Assembly: GCA_020226215.1 (NCBI GenBank)
Contig: CM035227.1
Coordinates: forward strand, 985,343-1,049,342
DNA length: 64,000 nucleotides
From: Sindora glabra
Taxonomy: Eukaryota > Streptophyta > Magnoliopsida > Fabales > Fabaceae
Direction of reading: 5' to 3'
Shown: piece after piece, positions 1-10,861 of the stretch
Layout of the letters: the number at the start of each line of letters is the position of its first letter
Position numbering within the stretch: position 1 is the stretch's first letter
The notes under the pieces: model-generated
What the model saw: only the letters and a program-made list of their open reading frames with translations
Databases searched by the model: none
Told to the model about the DNA's origin: nothing
Made by a program: the position numbers and the translations under genes

Positions 1-614
1 TGTTCCTCGCCCAGTGCCCCATTCCTTGCGGGGTATGTATTTGGATTCCGCGACAATTTTATATCTCGACACAAATTGATTAAGTTGGTGATGTTTCCTT
101 TTGAATGTCAGGCTGAATGCAGCACCAAGTGTATCGCTGAGCAATGTGACAGTAAGATACAAATATTTGGTATTTGTTTGCTTGTTCGACAATTGCATGC
201 TGATTTGGTTATTTTTTGAGTTTAGCTCTTGGAATACGATACGGCAAGTATTGCGGCGTGGGACACACGGGTTGTCCTGGCCAGAAGCCATGCGATGATC
301 TCGATGCTTGTTGCCAGGACCACGATGAATGCGTTGACAAATTCGGTATCAGCATTCTCTCTATCTCCTTTTTTTTTTTTTGTTTTTTGTTTAATTTGAA
401 TCAAAGGGAAATGAAAATTCTCCAATCTGTCGGTTCAGGCCTGACTTATGTAGAATGCCATAGCAAGTTGAAGAAGTGCCTGACGAGAGTGCATAAATCG
501 GGCAAGGTTGGATTTTCCAAGTTGTGTCCCATTGAAACAGCTGCTCCTACAATGATAAGGGGCATGGATTATGCTATCTTGCTCAGCCAGTTGGACAGAT
601 CCGATGATCTGTAG
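1..614 (+). CDS. PLA2: Secretory phospholipase A2, plant type (3' part; 5' end outside window)
   Basis: Hydrolyses the sn-2 acyl bond of phospholipids; plant enzymes of this family are small, Ca2+-dependent and enter the secretory pathway. Visible exons are 1-32, 112-151, 226-345 and 439-614, all with GT/AG introns and consistent phase (the first read from base 3), giving about 121 residues. The third visible exon holds the Ca2+ loop (YGKYCGVGHTGCPG) and the active site CDDLDACCQDHDEC with the catalytic His-Asp pair; the flanking exons add the remaining cysteines (AECSTKCIAEQC; VECHSKLKKC) that form the family's disulfides. The segment in 1-32 (ends CPIPCG) is probably the end of the signal peptide and the mature N-terminus. 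The protein ends RSDDL, faintly like an ER-retention tetrapeptide. It resembles the beta/gamma/delta group of plant sPLA2s rather than alpha (my judgement from memory). A poly(A)-signal-like AATAAAT is at 744. The protein start cannot be seen. Confidence 0.93.
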
Positions 615-1039
615 CTTATAACAAGTAATATCTGTTCATTATTCTTCATCCTACTCAATTCGTAGCCTTCACAGCCACTTCTTGCATACCGGAGGATATG
701 TTTCTTTCTCAACTAGTTTATTTTCTTTCTTACATTTTCATTTAATAAATTTTCACTGTATTGTTCTCCTATAATCACATGACATTTTTTATGAGCCAAA
801 AAATTCAATGTCGATGAGAGATAGTCTGAGGAATGATTATTGTGTAAACTGTAAAGGTACTTGCACTTGCATATATTCGCTTTCCTTTCCATGTTAAAAG
901 AGAGCCTTTTTTGTTTGTGATTACTAATATGTCAACACATGAGAGTTAAGTATCTTTACAAACACTTCACCACAAGGTTGTATATTTGCTAATATCTAAC
1001 ACTTTGTATGTCCCAAAGTGCCACGTATTTTTTAGATGG
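615..1039. other. 3' flank of the phospholipase gene
   Basis: No coding sequence is visible. It holds the presumed 3' UTR with an AATAAAT at 744-750 and then ordinary AT-rich sequence up to the left target-site copy of the hAT MITE. Confidence 0.6.
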
Positions 1040-1297
1040 CTTGAGAATAAGGATGCAAGTAGGCTAAATGACTTATCAGAAGCGTATAACTTAACGTATT
1101 TAAAGTCTAATATAACCTGATTTATTTATTTAAATAAGTTAAACTTAAACTAATAAATTGATCTATTTAAATAAATAATTCAAGCTTTTTTCTTTAGATT
1201 TGATCTGTAAACCTATTAAGTCAGTCTATTTAATTATAAATATATTTATAAATAATATAATATATATTATATATACAAATAATATAAATATTTTGAT

Positions 1298-1346
<49 letters not shown>

Positions 1347-1607
1347 AACTTAGTTAGGCCATTAGATAATTTTGTATTTTAAGAAAATTTTAATTTATTG
1401 ATAAATTTGAAAGTCTATTTATATAAAGAGGTTTCTAAATAGGCCAATAGGTCTAGTCAGATTTTTTTAACAAATCAAGTTGAACTTAAATTTTGACTTT
1501 ATACAGACTAATAGGCCAAACTCAAGCTAAGAATTTAAAAAATAGATCTAATCTAGTTAGGATAAAGCTTAGTTTGACCCAATCTATTTACATCCCTTAC
1601 TTGAGAA
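1040..1607. mobile_element. Non-autonomous hAT-type MITE with 8-bp target duplication
   Basis: The element body is 1048-1599 (552 bp). It is bounded by the perfect 8-bp direct repeat CTTGAGAA at 1040-1047 and 1600-1607, the target-duplication size of hAT transposons. The left end reads TAAGGATGCAAGTAG and the right end, reverse-complemented, reads TAAGGGATGTAAATAG, an imperfect terminal inverted repeat. The ends resemble the common plant hAT end TAGGGGTGTAAAT. No transposase is encoded; the interior is AT-rich and includes a CA/TA microsatellite. Mobilisation would have needed a hAT transposase from elsewhere. Confidence 0.75.
1297..1346. repeat. Compound (AC)n-(AT)n microsatellite inside the hAT MITE
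   Basis: About twelve AC units run directly into about twelve AT units. An open frame across this stretch merely translates the repeat and is not a gene. Confidence 0.95.
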
Positions 1608-2289
1608 GATTGTAATGTTTCCACTTATATATGTAAGTATTGGATGGCTAAAGAAGCATCAGAAGTTAATAAACTAATTATTGGGAGGCAGATAGAGAGT
1701 TTAAATTAAAAAGATGAAAAAAAAAAACCCAAGTGATTAAGTCAAAACAAAGCAGGGTTGAGGTTTTTGGAAATCTTGCCAGCAGCCTGCATTCATAGAA
1801 TTGCAAAGATGTATCTCGGGGGGGCCTTCCGCGACCGCATTCTTTTGTAGAGAACAAGGAAACAAAGCGGTAAACCTGTGCAAAACAAGCTATGTTTAAA
1901 AGTTAATTAAAATGGGGTTGAGTTCAATTGTATACAGATGTTGATGCGTGGTAAAGAAAGTGGGGTTTGAAGTTAAAAGAGAGGGAGGGGCTTAATTGGA
2001 GTGAAATGATAAAGATGCAACTACCAAGAGGACACGAGGGGTACATGGAACGAGAACAATTAAGTAGAATATAGGAGCCTAGGAGAGGGTCGTTGGAGAC
2101 TAAGACTGGTGGTTGGCAGTTCAATTTTTGCACACGAAGCTTTGATGATTGAAAAAGCAGGAACGGGGTGGTTGGAGGCACAGAAGAAGGCACTTGACAT
2201 GGGGTTGCAACCCCACTTTCTTCTTTTAAATACCTTTGGTTGGTTGTAGCAACTTCATTCCATCGCCCATTCATTCTAGTTTTTGAGAA
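1608..2289 (+). promoter_or_regulatory. Upstream region of the O-methyltransferase gene
   Basis: No coding sequence is convincing here. A TATA-like TTTAAATA lies at 2225-2232, about 60 bp before the start codon, which would leave a 5' UTR of roughly 30 bases. A short C/G-rich patch is at about 1818-1836. The assignment of a promoter rests on position only. Confidence 0.4.
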
Positions 2290-3355
2290 ATGGAAAATAC
2301 AGAGCAGCACTCCGCAATGTATCCCAATCCACTCATTTTGCAGAGTGACAACTTATTGAAGGTTCCTTCTTTACATTTATTTTCACTGCCTTCATCAACT
2401 CAACTCTTGTTAATTATTCCCCACTCTTTTTTTTTTTCTTTTTCTCTTTTTTCCTCTGATGCAGTATATACTAGAGACTAGCGTATACCCTCGAGAAGCA
2501 GAAGCTCTGAGAGAACTGAGGAGGGCAACTGAGAGTCACCCTCTGTGATTCTCTTTTCCCCTCTTCACTGAAATCGTAAGTATTATATTGGAGCATGCAC
2601 GCATAGATCATTTTTTTTTCCCCTTTGCAGGTCGTTCTTTGCCACTGCACCTGATGCGGCTCAGTTAATGGGCATCCTCTTGAAGCTGCTCAACGCCAAA
2701 AACACGATTGAAGTTGGAGTTTTTACTGGATACTCCCTTCTTCTCACTGCTCTTTCCATTCCTCATGACGGCAAGGTTATCAAAACTCTATATATAATCA
2801 ACCAATTAAGATACTATGCTTCTTGTTTGCCTAAAAGCAACGATCTGTGTGCAGATTACTGCCGTGGATATCGACAGGAAAGCATATGAGATAGGACTCC
2901 CATTCATGAAAAGGGCTGGCGTGGAACACAAGATTCAATACATAGAGTCTCCTGCTCTTCCAGTTCTTGACAGACTCTTACAAGATGTAACCATCCTACT
3001 TGTCTTTATTTTTTTCAATATTAATTTTACTGTCTGATATTATTCATGATTGGGTGGGTGGCAGCCAGGAAAGGAAGCAAGTTATGACTTTGCGTTTGTC
3101 GATGCTGATAAAGATAATTATTGGAACTACCATGAGAGGTTGATGAAGCTAATAAAGATAGGTGGGATAATAGTGTATGACAACACCTTGTGGGGAGGGA
3201 CAGTGGCCTGGCCTGAAGACACTGTTCCACTGCCTAAGAGGGGTTTCAGGCGCTCGGCACTTGCTTTCAACCAAGCAATTTCCCATGATTCTCGCGTTGA
3301 GATTGCCCTTGCTTCTGTCGGTGATGGCTTCACTATCTGCAGGCGCATTCTCTGA
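2290..3355 (+). CDS. Class I (CCoAOMT-like) S-adenosylmethionine-dependent O-methyltransferase
   Basis: Transfers a methyl group from S-adenosylmethionine to a catechol-type hydroxyl, with a divalent metal. Members act on caffeoyl-CoA, flavonoids or other phenylpropanoids in the cytosol; the substrate here cannot be told. Five exons: 2290-2361, 2465-2544, 2631-2775, 2855-2986, 3065-3355, total 239 residues, normal for the family (about 230-250). The SAM-binding loop is EVGVFTGYS (residues 78-86), followed by AVDID at the start of exon 4; the metal-binding and active-site segment is FVDADKDNY (154-162) and YDNTLWGG (181-188); it ends GDGFTICRRIL. The sequence YILETSVYPRE in exon 2 is typical of the CCoAOMT-like subgroup (Arabidopsis At4g26220 type, from memory) rather than the lignin CCoAOMT. 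The exon 2 donor at 2545 is weak, but it is the only one that skips an in-frame TGA; see findings. A poly(A)-like AATAAG lies near 3389. Confidence 0.93.
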
Positions 3356-3515
3356 TCATATCTGCTGTTTCAACTTTTAAGTGAATTCAATAAGCTTGTA
3401 ATAGCATGATTCCTTCTACCTAGTCTCCAGTGATGTTTGTGGGAAAATTAATGATCTATTGCAGGTTTAAATAGATCGGCTTTTGCGGACCAAGACCTGT
3501 GCTGACAGGCCGCCC

Positions 3516-3533
3516 TATATATATATATATATA
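3516..3533. repeat. (TA)n microsatellite
   Basis: Alternating TA run of about 18 bases just downstream of the methyltransferase gene. Confidence 0.9.
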
Positions 3534-3538
3534 ATAAT

Positions 3539-3732
3539 TTTTAATTATAATCAAAATAATACAATATATTAAAGGTTTAATAAGTTAATCCAATGCAATT
3601 TATAAATTTTAAATTATGAGAGATAACTCGTCAGTCACTATTTTTATACATAAAATACATATTTTTATAATTATAATTAGAATGATTTAATACTTTGAAA
3701 GTTTAATAATTGAACCTAATGTAATTTATTAG
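3539..3732. repeat. Imperfect direct repeat, about 70-bp units spaced 124 bp apart
   Basis: The block at 3539-3608 recurs at about 3663-3732. Both contain a TTTAATTATAAT-like start, a GGTTTAATAA or AGTTTAATAA core and an AATCCAATGCAATTTAT or AACCTAATGTAATTTAT end. This is a degenerate duplication, probably transposon debris. Confidence 0.5.
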
Positions 3733-4560
3733 TTGTAAAATATGCAACTATATATAAATTTTAATTATGGTTCATATTTACTCAAAAGTTATGTAAATAA
3801 TTTTTTTTGGAATTTTAAAATATATTTCCATAATAATTTCAAAAAATTACAATTATATTTAAAATTTTTTGTGATTTAAATTTTAATAATGGTGTTATAA
3901 ATTTTTTGTACTTTAAAAAAGATATAAATTTTTTTGTAAAAATAAAAAAGAGAACAAATGGCCTCGCATTGGCAGCAGCCAAGTAATACGTTTTATTTTA
4001 TATGCACTAAAAAAATTATACGGATGAATATTTTTGCAATTGTTAAATATTTTTATTTTATACAATTACTTCAAAAATATTGTAACTTAGTAAATATTTT
4101 TAAATTTTTTGTGATTTTATTTTTGTTGATGTGTTGTGAAATTTTATATACTTTTTAGAAAATGTGAAAAAAATCATCAATTTTGAAACAGTTACATTTG
4201 GCATCCACTGACTTAAAAAATTGAGCAATTTCTTAAATTATACGAAACCTTAAAATTACCACAACTATTTTCTTAATTAATTATTGTCTTTAATTATACA
4301 TTTTTTATAAACGTTTTTAATGAAAATTATAATATTATTGCATATCAGTTTACTAGACACAATATTAAACTCACTTTTATACATTTGATTAAAATTTTAT
4401 ATATGAAATTTAATTTTGTTAAACATGTAACATGAACATTACATGACCAAAAAATGATGTGACAAAACAAAGCACATTAAAATATTGCCAAGCGCCTATT
4501 GTACAATGACATTTCATGTAAGCATCTATAAGTTTTATCATCTTCTAAAATTCTGTCACC

Positions 4561-5052
4561 TAAAATTTTTCTCTCAAAATAAAAGAAAATTTCCCTCTCA
4601 AAACAACCCTAACAAAATTCATGTAAAAAAATTTAATGCAATGTCTATTATTTTCATATTTTATTAGACTAATTTATTTTATTTTTAAATTTAATATACT
4701 ATAATTATTTATTTATATCCTCTTTTAAATAAATAAATAAATTTACAATTTAATAATAAATTATATTTAATTTTATTTTAAAAATTTTTATAATTATTTT
4801 TGAACTAATTTGAATACTTATATTGAAAATTAAAAAAAAGATATCTATATCTATCTATTCATATTTTATATCTATATTCTATATTTTCATCTAAAATTTT
4901 TCAACGGACAAATTTTTCTCCCAAAATAAAAAAAAATTCCTAAAATAATCTTAAAAAAAATTCATGGCAAAGAATATTTAATAGGATGCTTACTATTTTT
5001 ATATTTTATTAGACTAATTTATTTTCATATTTATCTAATATAATTATAATTA
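4561..5052. repeat. Pair of diverged direct repeats (about 145 bp each)
   Basis: 4561-4707 and 4908-5052 share the order: TTTTTCTC(T/C)CAAAATAAAA, AAATTCATG, TTTAATGCAATG or TTTAATAGGATG, then the identical TATTTTATTAGACTAATTTA. They lie about 345 bp apart and may be remnants of two copies of one repeat family. Confidence 0.6.
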
Positions 5053-7171
5053 TAATGCTCATATGAGCATATATTTTATGTTATTATCATTTTATTTTAC
5101 TAAAATCAATTTAATTTATAACAAATATATATTTAAATTTTATATTGTAAATATATTTTTAAAATATTTTATTTACAATATTATCTTTTTGTATTGTTAG
5201 TTAAATTTAGTAATTATTACAATAGATTTCTTACTATATTTTAAATTATATTGAATTTTAAATTGTTAATTTTATAGTTTTAATAATATTTTTACTAGTT
5301 GATATTTCAAACACATTAAATTTAGAACCTACGTAAAATATTTGTGTAATGTAAAATAATTATTTTTAATTTAAATATATTTTATATTCTTAATAAATTA
5401 TTTATATATACCCATATTGTAAATCATTATAATATTTATGTGTAATAAATCACAATGTATTTATTGATAAAAATAGTTACTATTGTACTTTTAAACTAAT
5501 TTTAAAGATATAAGTTTAGCAAAATTGAATATTTGATTTCTCATACTTTAGTTTTTTTTTATTTGATTACTAATTTTAGTATCTTAAATTAAATTTTTCA
5601 TAAAATAGAATATTTTTATAAAAATTTAAAGAATGTGAGTAATGTGTATATTTAAATATGTGTATATTTTTATATTTTTAATTATTATTTTTTAATTATA
5701 TAAATTATATTAAACTTATAATATTTTTTATAATATTTATTTATAAAACATAAAATATATATATTAATTTTGACTAAAAAATTCTCATACATTACATGAA
5801 AGTTGTGCTAGTTTAAAATAAAAATCAAAGTAATGTATTCCATTCAAAACATAATTTTAGATGTTCCTAATTTAATAATACAGTGGTATTTGACGTTATT
5901 TTAAGAATTTTTCTTTTTATTATGTTTGGAATTTGAACTCAAAATCTTGCATATATATGATAAGTTAAGTAAATTGATACTCCTATTATTAAGAAAAAAG
6001 AAACATAATTTTAGATTGATTGAAATCTAAAATTTTAAAATTTATAATAGAAATTTTTTTAATAACATTAAATTGGTTGTATTTTATTTCACTGACTCTA
6101 AAATTCCATCACATTAAAGAGAATTTTTATATTTTTTAAAAGTATAAAAATTAGAACACCACCAACAAAATTACACTATATCTTAAATTTTAAACATAAT
6201 TATAATTTTCCTAAAGTCATTATAAAAATAATTTTTTTCAAAAATTGTAAAAAATATTTTTCTATATAATCCTTTTAAAATAAATATAAAGCATCATTGA
6301 TATATAATTTTTTTGACTCAGACTTCATTTATTTACCAAAAAATTATTATATATAAAAAAAATTACAAAATAGAAATAAAAATATCTTAAAAATAAAGAA
6401 AAATGTATAAACAATTTCCATTAAAATTGGAAAAACTCTTCTGACAAATATTTATAAAGGATTTAGGATTTAGGAGTGTTGGCAAAATAGCCAACTATTG
6501 TCCATTATTTTTATTTATTGCATAAAACATTTTATCCAATGAAAAAGAAAATTTTCCATTCCATTTATTTTAATAAAAATATTTTTTTAAAAAAATAATA
6601 TATTTGACATTAAATATAATGATTATAGTAATAAAAATTATTTTCTACCACTATTATAACTCTAGAAAATATCTTTTTAAGGGTTTGTTGAAAAGAAGTT
6701 CTTTTTCACAATTATCATAATTTTAAAAATTATTTTTTTAACATGAGATATAGGGATAAATATTTTCCCTATAAATATATATAAAAGGAAATTTTTTGAT
6801 TAAAATTACCATAAAAAATATGGGATGATAAGTCCACACTAATTTATTATTTCATTCTAGAGATTACAGATTTACTTATTACTTCTAAAAATGTTTTTTT
6901 TATTTTTTCAAAATAAAAGAACCTATTTGAGAACTTATTTTCAAAATCAATTTTTAAAAACTATAATTTCAAATGTATAACTTAAAATAAAAAATAAAAA
7001 TAAACTTTATATTTTTTTTAAATTTATTCTCTTATTCTTGACATCATTTTTATAATTAAATAAAATATTTTTTTATTTACAATACTTCGCCATCTACTCT
7101 TTATTTTTGTTGAATTCAAAAATAATTTTTGATAAAAAATAATTTTTAAAAATAGTTTATGAAAATATCAA

Positions 7172-7423
7172 TTTCATTCTTGAATTTATATGGTACTAGC
7201 AAAATGGTTTCTAAATTATATTAAATAATCAATTTTATCTTTAAATAATAATTTATAGAGACAATTTTATTCTTTTATATAAATTTATACATATAATTTT
7301 GTTCTTAAATATTTATATAAATAGACGAATATGCCTTCATGAATTATTATTTAAAAATAAAATTAATTATTTAATATAATTTAAAATTTATTTTATTAAT
7401 ATTTTATAATTTTTGAAATGAAA
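7172..7423. mobile_element. Foldback MITE-like inverted repeat
   Basis: The sequence from TTTCATTCTTGAATTT at 7172 pairs with AATTTTTGAAATGAAA ending at 7423, and the inner arms pair strongly: AATTATATTAAATAAT near 7214 with ATTATTTAATATAATT near 7368. The two arms cover most of the 250 bp, leaving a short loop. A clear target duplication was not seen and the superfamily is unknown. Confidence 0.6.
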
Positions 7424-7433
7424 CCAATATTTT

Positions 7434-8158
7434 CAATGTTTTTTAAATCTGAATTGGACAAGGTAGTTCAATTGATCTAACCAAGAATCGGATCTTGATT
7501 TGGGCCAAATGTTATTAGAAACTTAATCAACTAATTCATCTGTTTTGAATTGATCTGATCCATTATTTTTTTGGTCAAACCTGCCCAACATTAGTTTGGG
7601 GGGTCAACTTGAAATTCCTTCTATATCTAAATAAAAATAAGAGATTATAGTACAAAAATGTTAAATAGAAAACTTAAAACTCAAGGCCACGTGTCTCCAT
7701 CGTTGACACCAACTCACTAATTATTATATAAGTCACTTTTTTAATATATAATGCACATTAATTTTTATTTTTCAAATCCTATTGCATTTAAAATTTTTAT
7801 GAATAATATATATTATATATTTATATTTTATATTATACATAATTAAATCATTCTTATTTATCAAATATTAATTTATATTTTTATTAAATTGATATGATGT
7901 ATAATTTTAATATTAAAAAATAATATTAAATTTGTGTCAAATGATTGTAATTGTAACAAAGTTAATATTTATTTTCTTATCTTTCAAAAATATATTTATA
8001 CAAATTAAGTGGATTTAAATTTTTATATGTATATATATAATATATAATTATATACATATAAAAAATATATTAATCAATTTAACCATTCAGTTTAATTTAT
8101 TTGATCTTAACCTGATTATCTTACCAAGTCAATGATCAAAGCATGTTTAAAAATATTG
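7434..8158. mobile_element. Possible non-autonomous DNA element with inverted ends
   Basis: The left end CAATGTTTTTTAAA (7434) is matched by an inverted TTTAAAAATATTG at the right end (8158), and both subterminal regions are rich in GATC/AACC-type motifs in mirror order (ATTGATCTAACCAAG near 7471; TTTGATCTTAACCTG near 8100). Such ends recur in plant genomes as non-autonomous elements. No coding capacity and no clear target duplication. A partial further copy of the right-end type lies at about 8465-8545. Confidence 0.4.
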
Positions 8159-8906
8159 TAAATTGCTATTAAATTCACTTTATATTAAAGTACATATCAA
8201 AAGTAATATTCTACTAATATATTTAAATCTACTATAATATAAATTTCTAATAAATGATAGCTTTATAATTTAAATATAAGACATTATACTTTAGTTGTTT
8301 TTAAAATTTTTATATTAGTTTCCTTATTAATTATTCTTTTTATTACTTTGTTACTTATAATTCTAATAAAATTATATTTTAAAAATATAATAATAAACTT
8401 ACACTAATTAAATAAATTTATTTATATTACATATATAATTTATTATATATATAAAAATACGGTAATTGATTTAACTATTTAATTTAGTAGATTGAACCAA
8501 TTTGATCCTAACACATTCCTCTCTTCAAGTCGATGACTAGCCTGAACATAATTTTACCTATATTCTTGCACACGTTAGATTTTTCAACACTCCATCTGTT
8601 TTGTCTCGAGAGATTTTGGTATTTTTGTCCTGTATTCTTGCACACCTTAGTTTTTTCAACCCAACGTTTGTTTGTCTTAAGAACCCAAGATCATCACTAC
8701 ACAGTCAGAATTTTCGTGCAAGTAGCAGGATCTTTCAGACTCATCAGCGCACTGTAGGTATGGTGACGGCTCGCGGTGAAAAACAAGCGAGGATCGCTAC
8801 TAGCAAGGGATTGGATTAGGGGCGTTCTCGACATTTCACTGAACAGCTTCCCTGATCCGCGAGTTTATACACGTGTCTACAGTTGCAGCATGACTATTTT
8901 ACGGCC
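8159..8906 (+). promoter_or_regulatory. Upstream region and probable 5' UTR of the F-box gene
   Basis: 8159-8520 is AT-rich and featureless apart from a repeat remnant. From about 8525 the base composition becomes more balanced, as expected for a promoter and leader. It includes the 72-bp-period duplication and, at its end, a short upstream open frame listed separately. Confidence 0.4.
8561..8678. repeat. Two-copy tandem duplication, period 72 bp
   Basis: 8561-8605 and 8633-8678 share TATTCTTGCACAC, TTAG, TTTTTCAAC and TTTGTCT in the same order with small differences. The copies lie in the presumed promoter or leader of the F-box gene. Confidence 0.7.
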
Positions 8907-8922
8907 ATGGGAACTGCCTTAA
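8890..8922 (+). promoter_or_regulatory. Upstream ORF overlapping the F-box start codon
   Basis: An ATG at 8890 opens a 10-codon frame (MTILRPWELP) ending with TAA at 8920-8922. It runs in a different frame across the F-box ATG at 8907. If included in the mRNA leader it would be expected to lower initiation at 8907 and favour the later in-frame ATGs at 8961 or 8967. Transcription start is unknown. Confidence 0.4.
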
Positions 8923-10861
8923 CCTCTCGTGGTCTTTGTTCTCGTTTCTTCCGATGTTCGATGTCCATGGATGATCTACCGGCTCCTCTGGTTCTGGAAA
9001 TTCTGAGTCGTCTGACCGACTCCGCCGATCTTGCTCGCTGTAGGCTTGTTTCTAAGACCTTCAATGCTCTTTCCTATGATGTTCGCTCCATCAATCTTCT
9101 CTGCTCCATGTCTCGCTACCTCAAATCCCGGTCACCGGAGACAAAATCGTCTGTTACGCCTTTCAAGGCCATTTTCAAGGATTTGATTCGCCTTTGTACC
9201 AATCTCGAGTACGTCCATGTTGGCGTCGACAAGTCTCTCGGGGGGATATCATTTGATGATGTGGAGGATGAATCTGATGATTTGTACTTGACCGATTTTC
9301 GCTTCATGAAAGAGTGGTTGCCCAGAATTGCTAAGGAATTGAAATCGTTGTGTATATCAGATTTTTGGGTGCAATCTTGTTGGAGGCGGTCGGAAGCATT
9401 GTCATTGATCTCCACTATCTGTGAGTTTCTGCATTCGCAAGTTTCAATCACTTATGTGTTTTCTTTATTGGGTATTTTATTCAAAATTATTTATTTTTAA
9501 TGTTTTAAAAGCAGATCAGCACTTCTTTTCGTTTGTAATATGCCCAATTCTGAAGAAATGTGTTTTGCATTTATAATGAAATTGTTTAAGAACCAAGTTT
9601 ACCTCTGCTGTCGTTGCATGTTGCATGCTTAGGATTTTTCTCCAGTCTTGCTTACTTAAGTTTTTCCACATACCGGATGAAAATTAGAGGCGAATTGAAT
9701 GGCTGGATCTAAGTTGGCTCTAACGTCGAAGGAAGCCTGTCCCAATATCTCACTTTCCCAAATCAGTCCAATTATAAGTTGTGCAATTCTTGATGCATGA
9801 ACAATTATAGATTTATAGGTGGTTTGCATTGGCTCCGTTCAATCTTTGTCCGTTGAAGCTTTGTTTTTAAGCATCTTGTTATCATCCTTGTTATTTATGC
9901 TGCTTCTCTTTGGAATTATCCATTAAGTAAGCTCTGATCTCGTGAATGAATTATTGTACTGTCTGCAGGCCATAGTCTTGTCAAATTAGTGGTGAAGAAT
10001 GCGTGGTTATCAGTGGATGGCCTGCATCCAATGGCAACTCTCACAAGTTTGACCCTTGAATTTGTAAGACTGGATGACGAAGACTTAAACCAGATAAATA
10101 ACTGTTTTCCTTTTCTCACGGAACTCAATCTGATAGGGGTCGGAGGACTTAAGGAGCCAAAGATTAAGCTTTTGCACCTTAGAAGTTGTAGATGGTCAGT
10201 ATCGAATGCTCCTCTTTCTTTGACGATTTGTGCACCAAACCTTGTCGATTTCCAACTCAAATGCATAAAACCTAGATTAATTGTCCTTGAAGCGCCAGTG
10301 CTGTGCACTTTTGATCTTTCTCTTGAGGGCACAGATGAGTTTAAGTTGAGAGAATGTCCTAGTTTAGAATTCCTTCAGCTTGAATCTTTCAATCTTGGTG
10401 GCCTTTTTGGCATTTTTCACTGTTGTGAAACAATAAGGAGGCTTAAGGTGGATTCATTCAGAAGACCTCAGAATGTTGGGAAAATAGGATTTGGCCTTGA
10501 TATGCTATTTGATTATTTTCCCAACATAAGCCATCTTAATTTGGGTCCTGGAGCTTGGCATGAAATGGAGACTTGCTTCTGCACCGGAGGTTTGAAAGAT
10601 GGAATTGAGATGAAGATGTTGAAAGAATTTGTTGGACATATAGTGGTCTATGAAATTGAGTTAACTCTCACATTTATTTTCTGCATTTTGGAAAAATGCA
10701 AAAGGTTATCTGATGTTTCTCTGATGATCCACCACAATGTTGATTCTTTTATTGCTAGCAACCTTATTTCTAAATGCAGAAGCAGTTTTCCCAAAGTCAG
10801 ATGGAGATGGGGAATATGGAAAGAAGGAACCAAGGATACTTGGGTCTCCGATGGCATCTAG
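8907..10861 (+). CDS. F-box/LRR-repeat protein
   Basis: Likely the substrate-recognition subunit of an SCF ubiquitin ligase; the target is unknown. Two exons, 8907-9420 and 9969-10861 (donor CT|GTGAGT, acceptor TGCAG), joined as a Cys codon, give 468 residues. The F-box lies at about residues 22-60 (DDLPAPLVLEILSRL ... LARCRLVSKTFNALS). The rest is built of irregular leucine-rich units, for example LTSLTLEFVRLDDEDL, FLTELNLIGV, LEFLQLESF and ISHLNLGPG. The overall layout fits the group of Arabidopsis At4g29420 (from memory). ATG 8907 has purine at -3 and G at +4; the in-frame ATG at 8967 directly precedes DDLPAP and is the alternative start, giving 448 residues. No FBD tail is evident. The reading frame is intact throughout. 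Confidence 0.88.

Larger units (their letters stand above)
3356..7171. other. AT-rich intergenic DNA with degenerate repeats
   Basis: No gene is visible. The short open frames in this stretch are AT-rich chance frames without domain-like composition. It contains the TA microsatellite, the 124-bp-spaced repeat and the 340-bp-spaced direct repeat listed separately. The rest looks like old, unrecognisable transposon debris. Confidence 0.6.

Noticed and set aside
222..425. Minus-strand frame across the phospholipase exons
   Set aside because: It is the antisense shadow of the conserved active-site exon and an intron; no motif.
1200..1382. 60-codon open frame
   Set aside because: It is mostly the translation of an AC/AT microsatellite inside the MITE.
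5930..5990. tRNA-like T-loop (TTTGAACTC)
   Set aside because: No acceptor stem or anticodon arm can be built around it; no tRNA or rRNA gene is visible anywhere in the window.
8883..8906. Non-ATG (TTG) extension upstream of the F-box start
   Set aside because: It needs a TTG start, unusual in plants; the in-frame ATG at 8907 has a good context.
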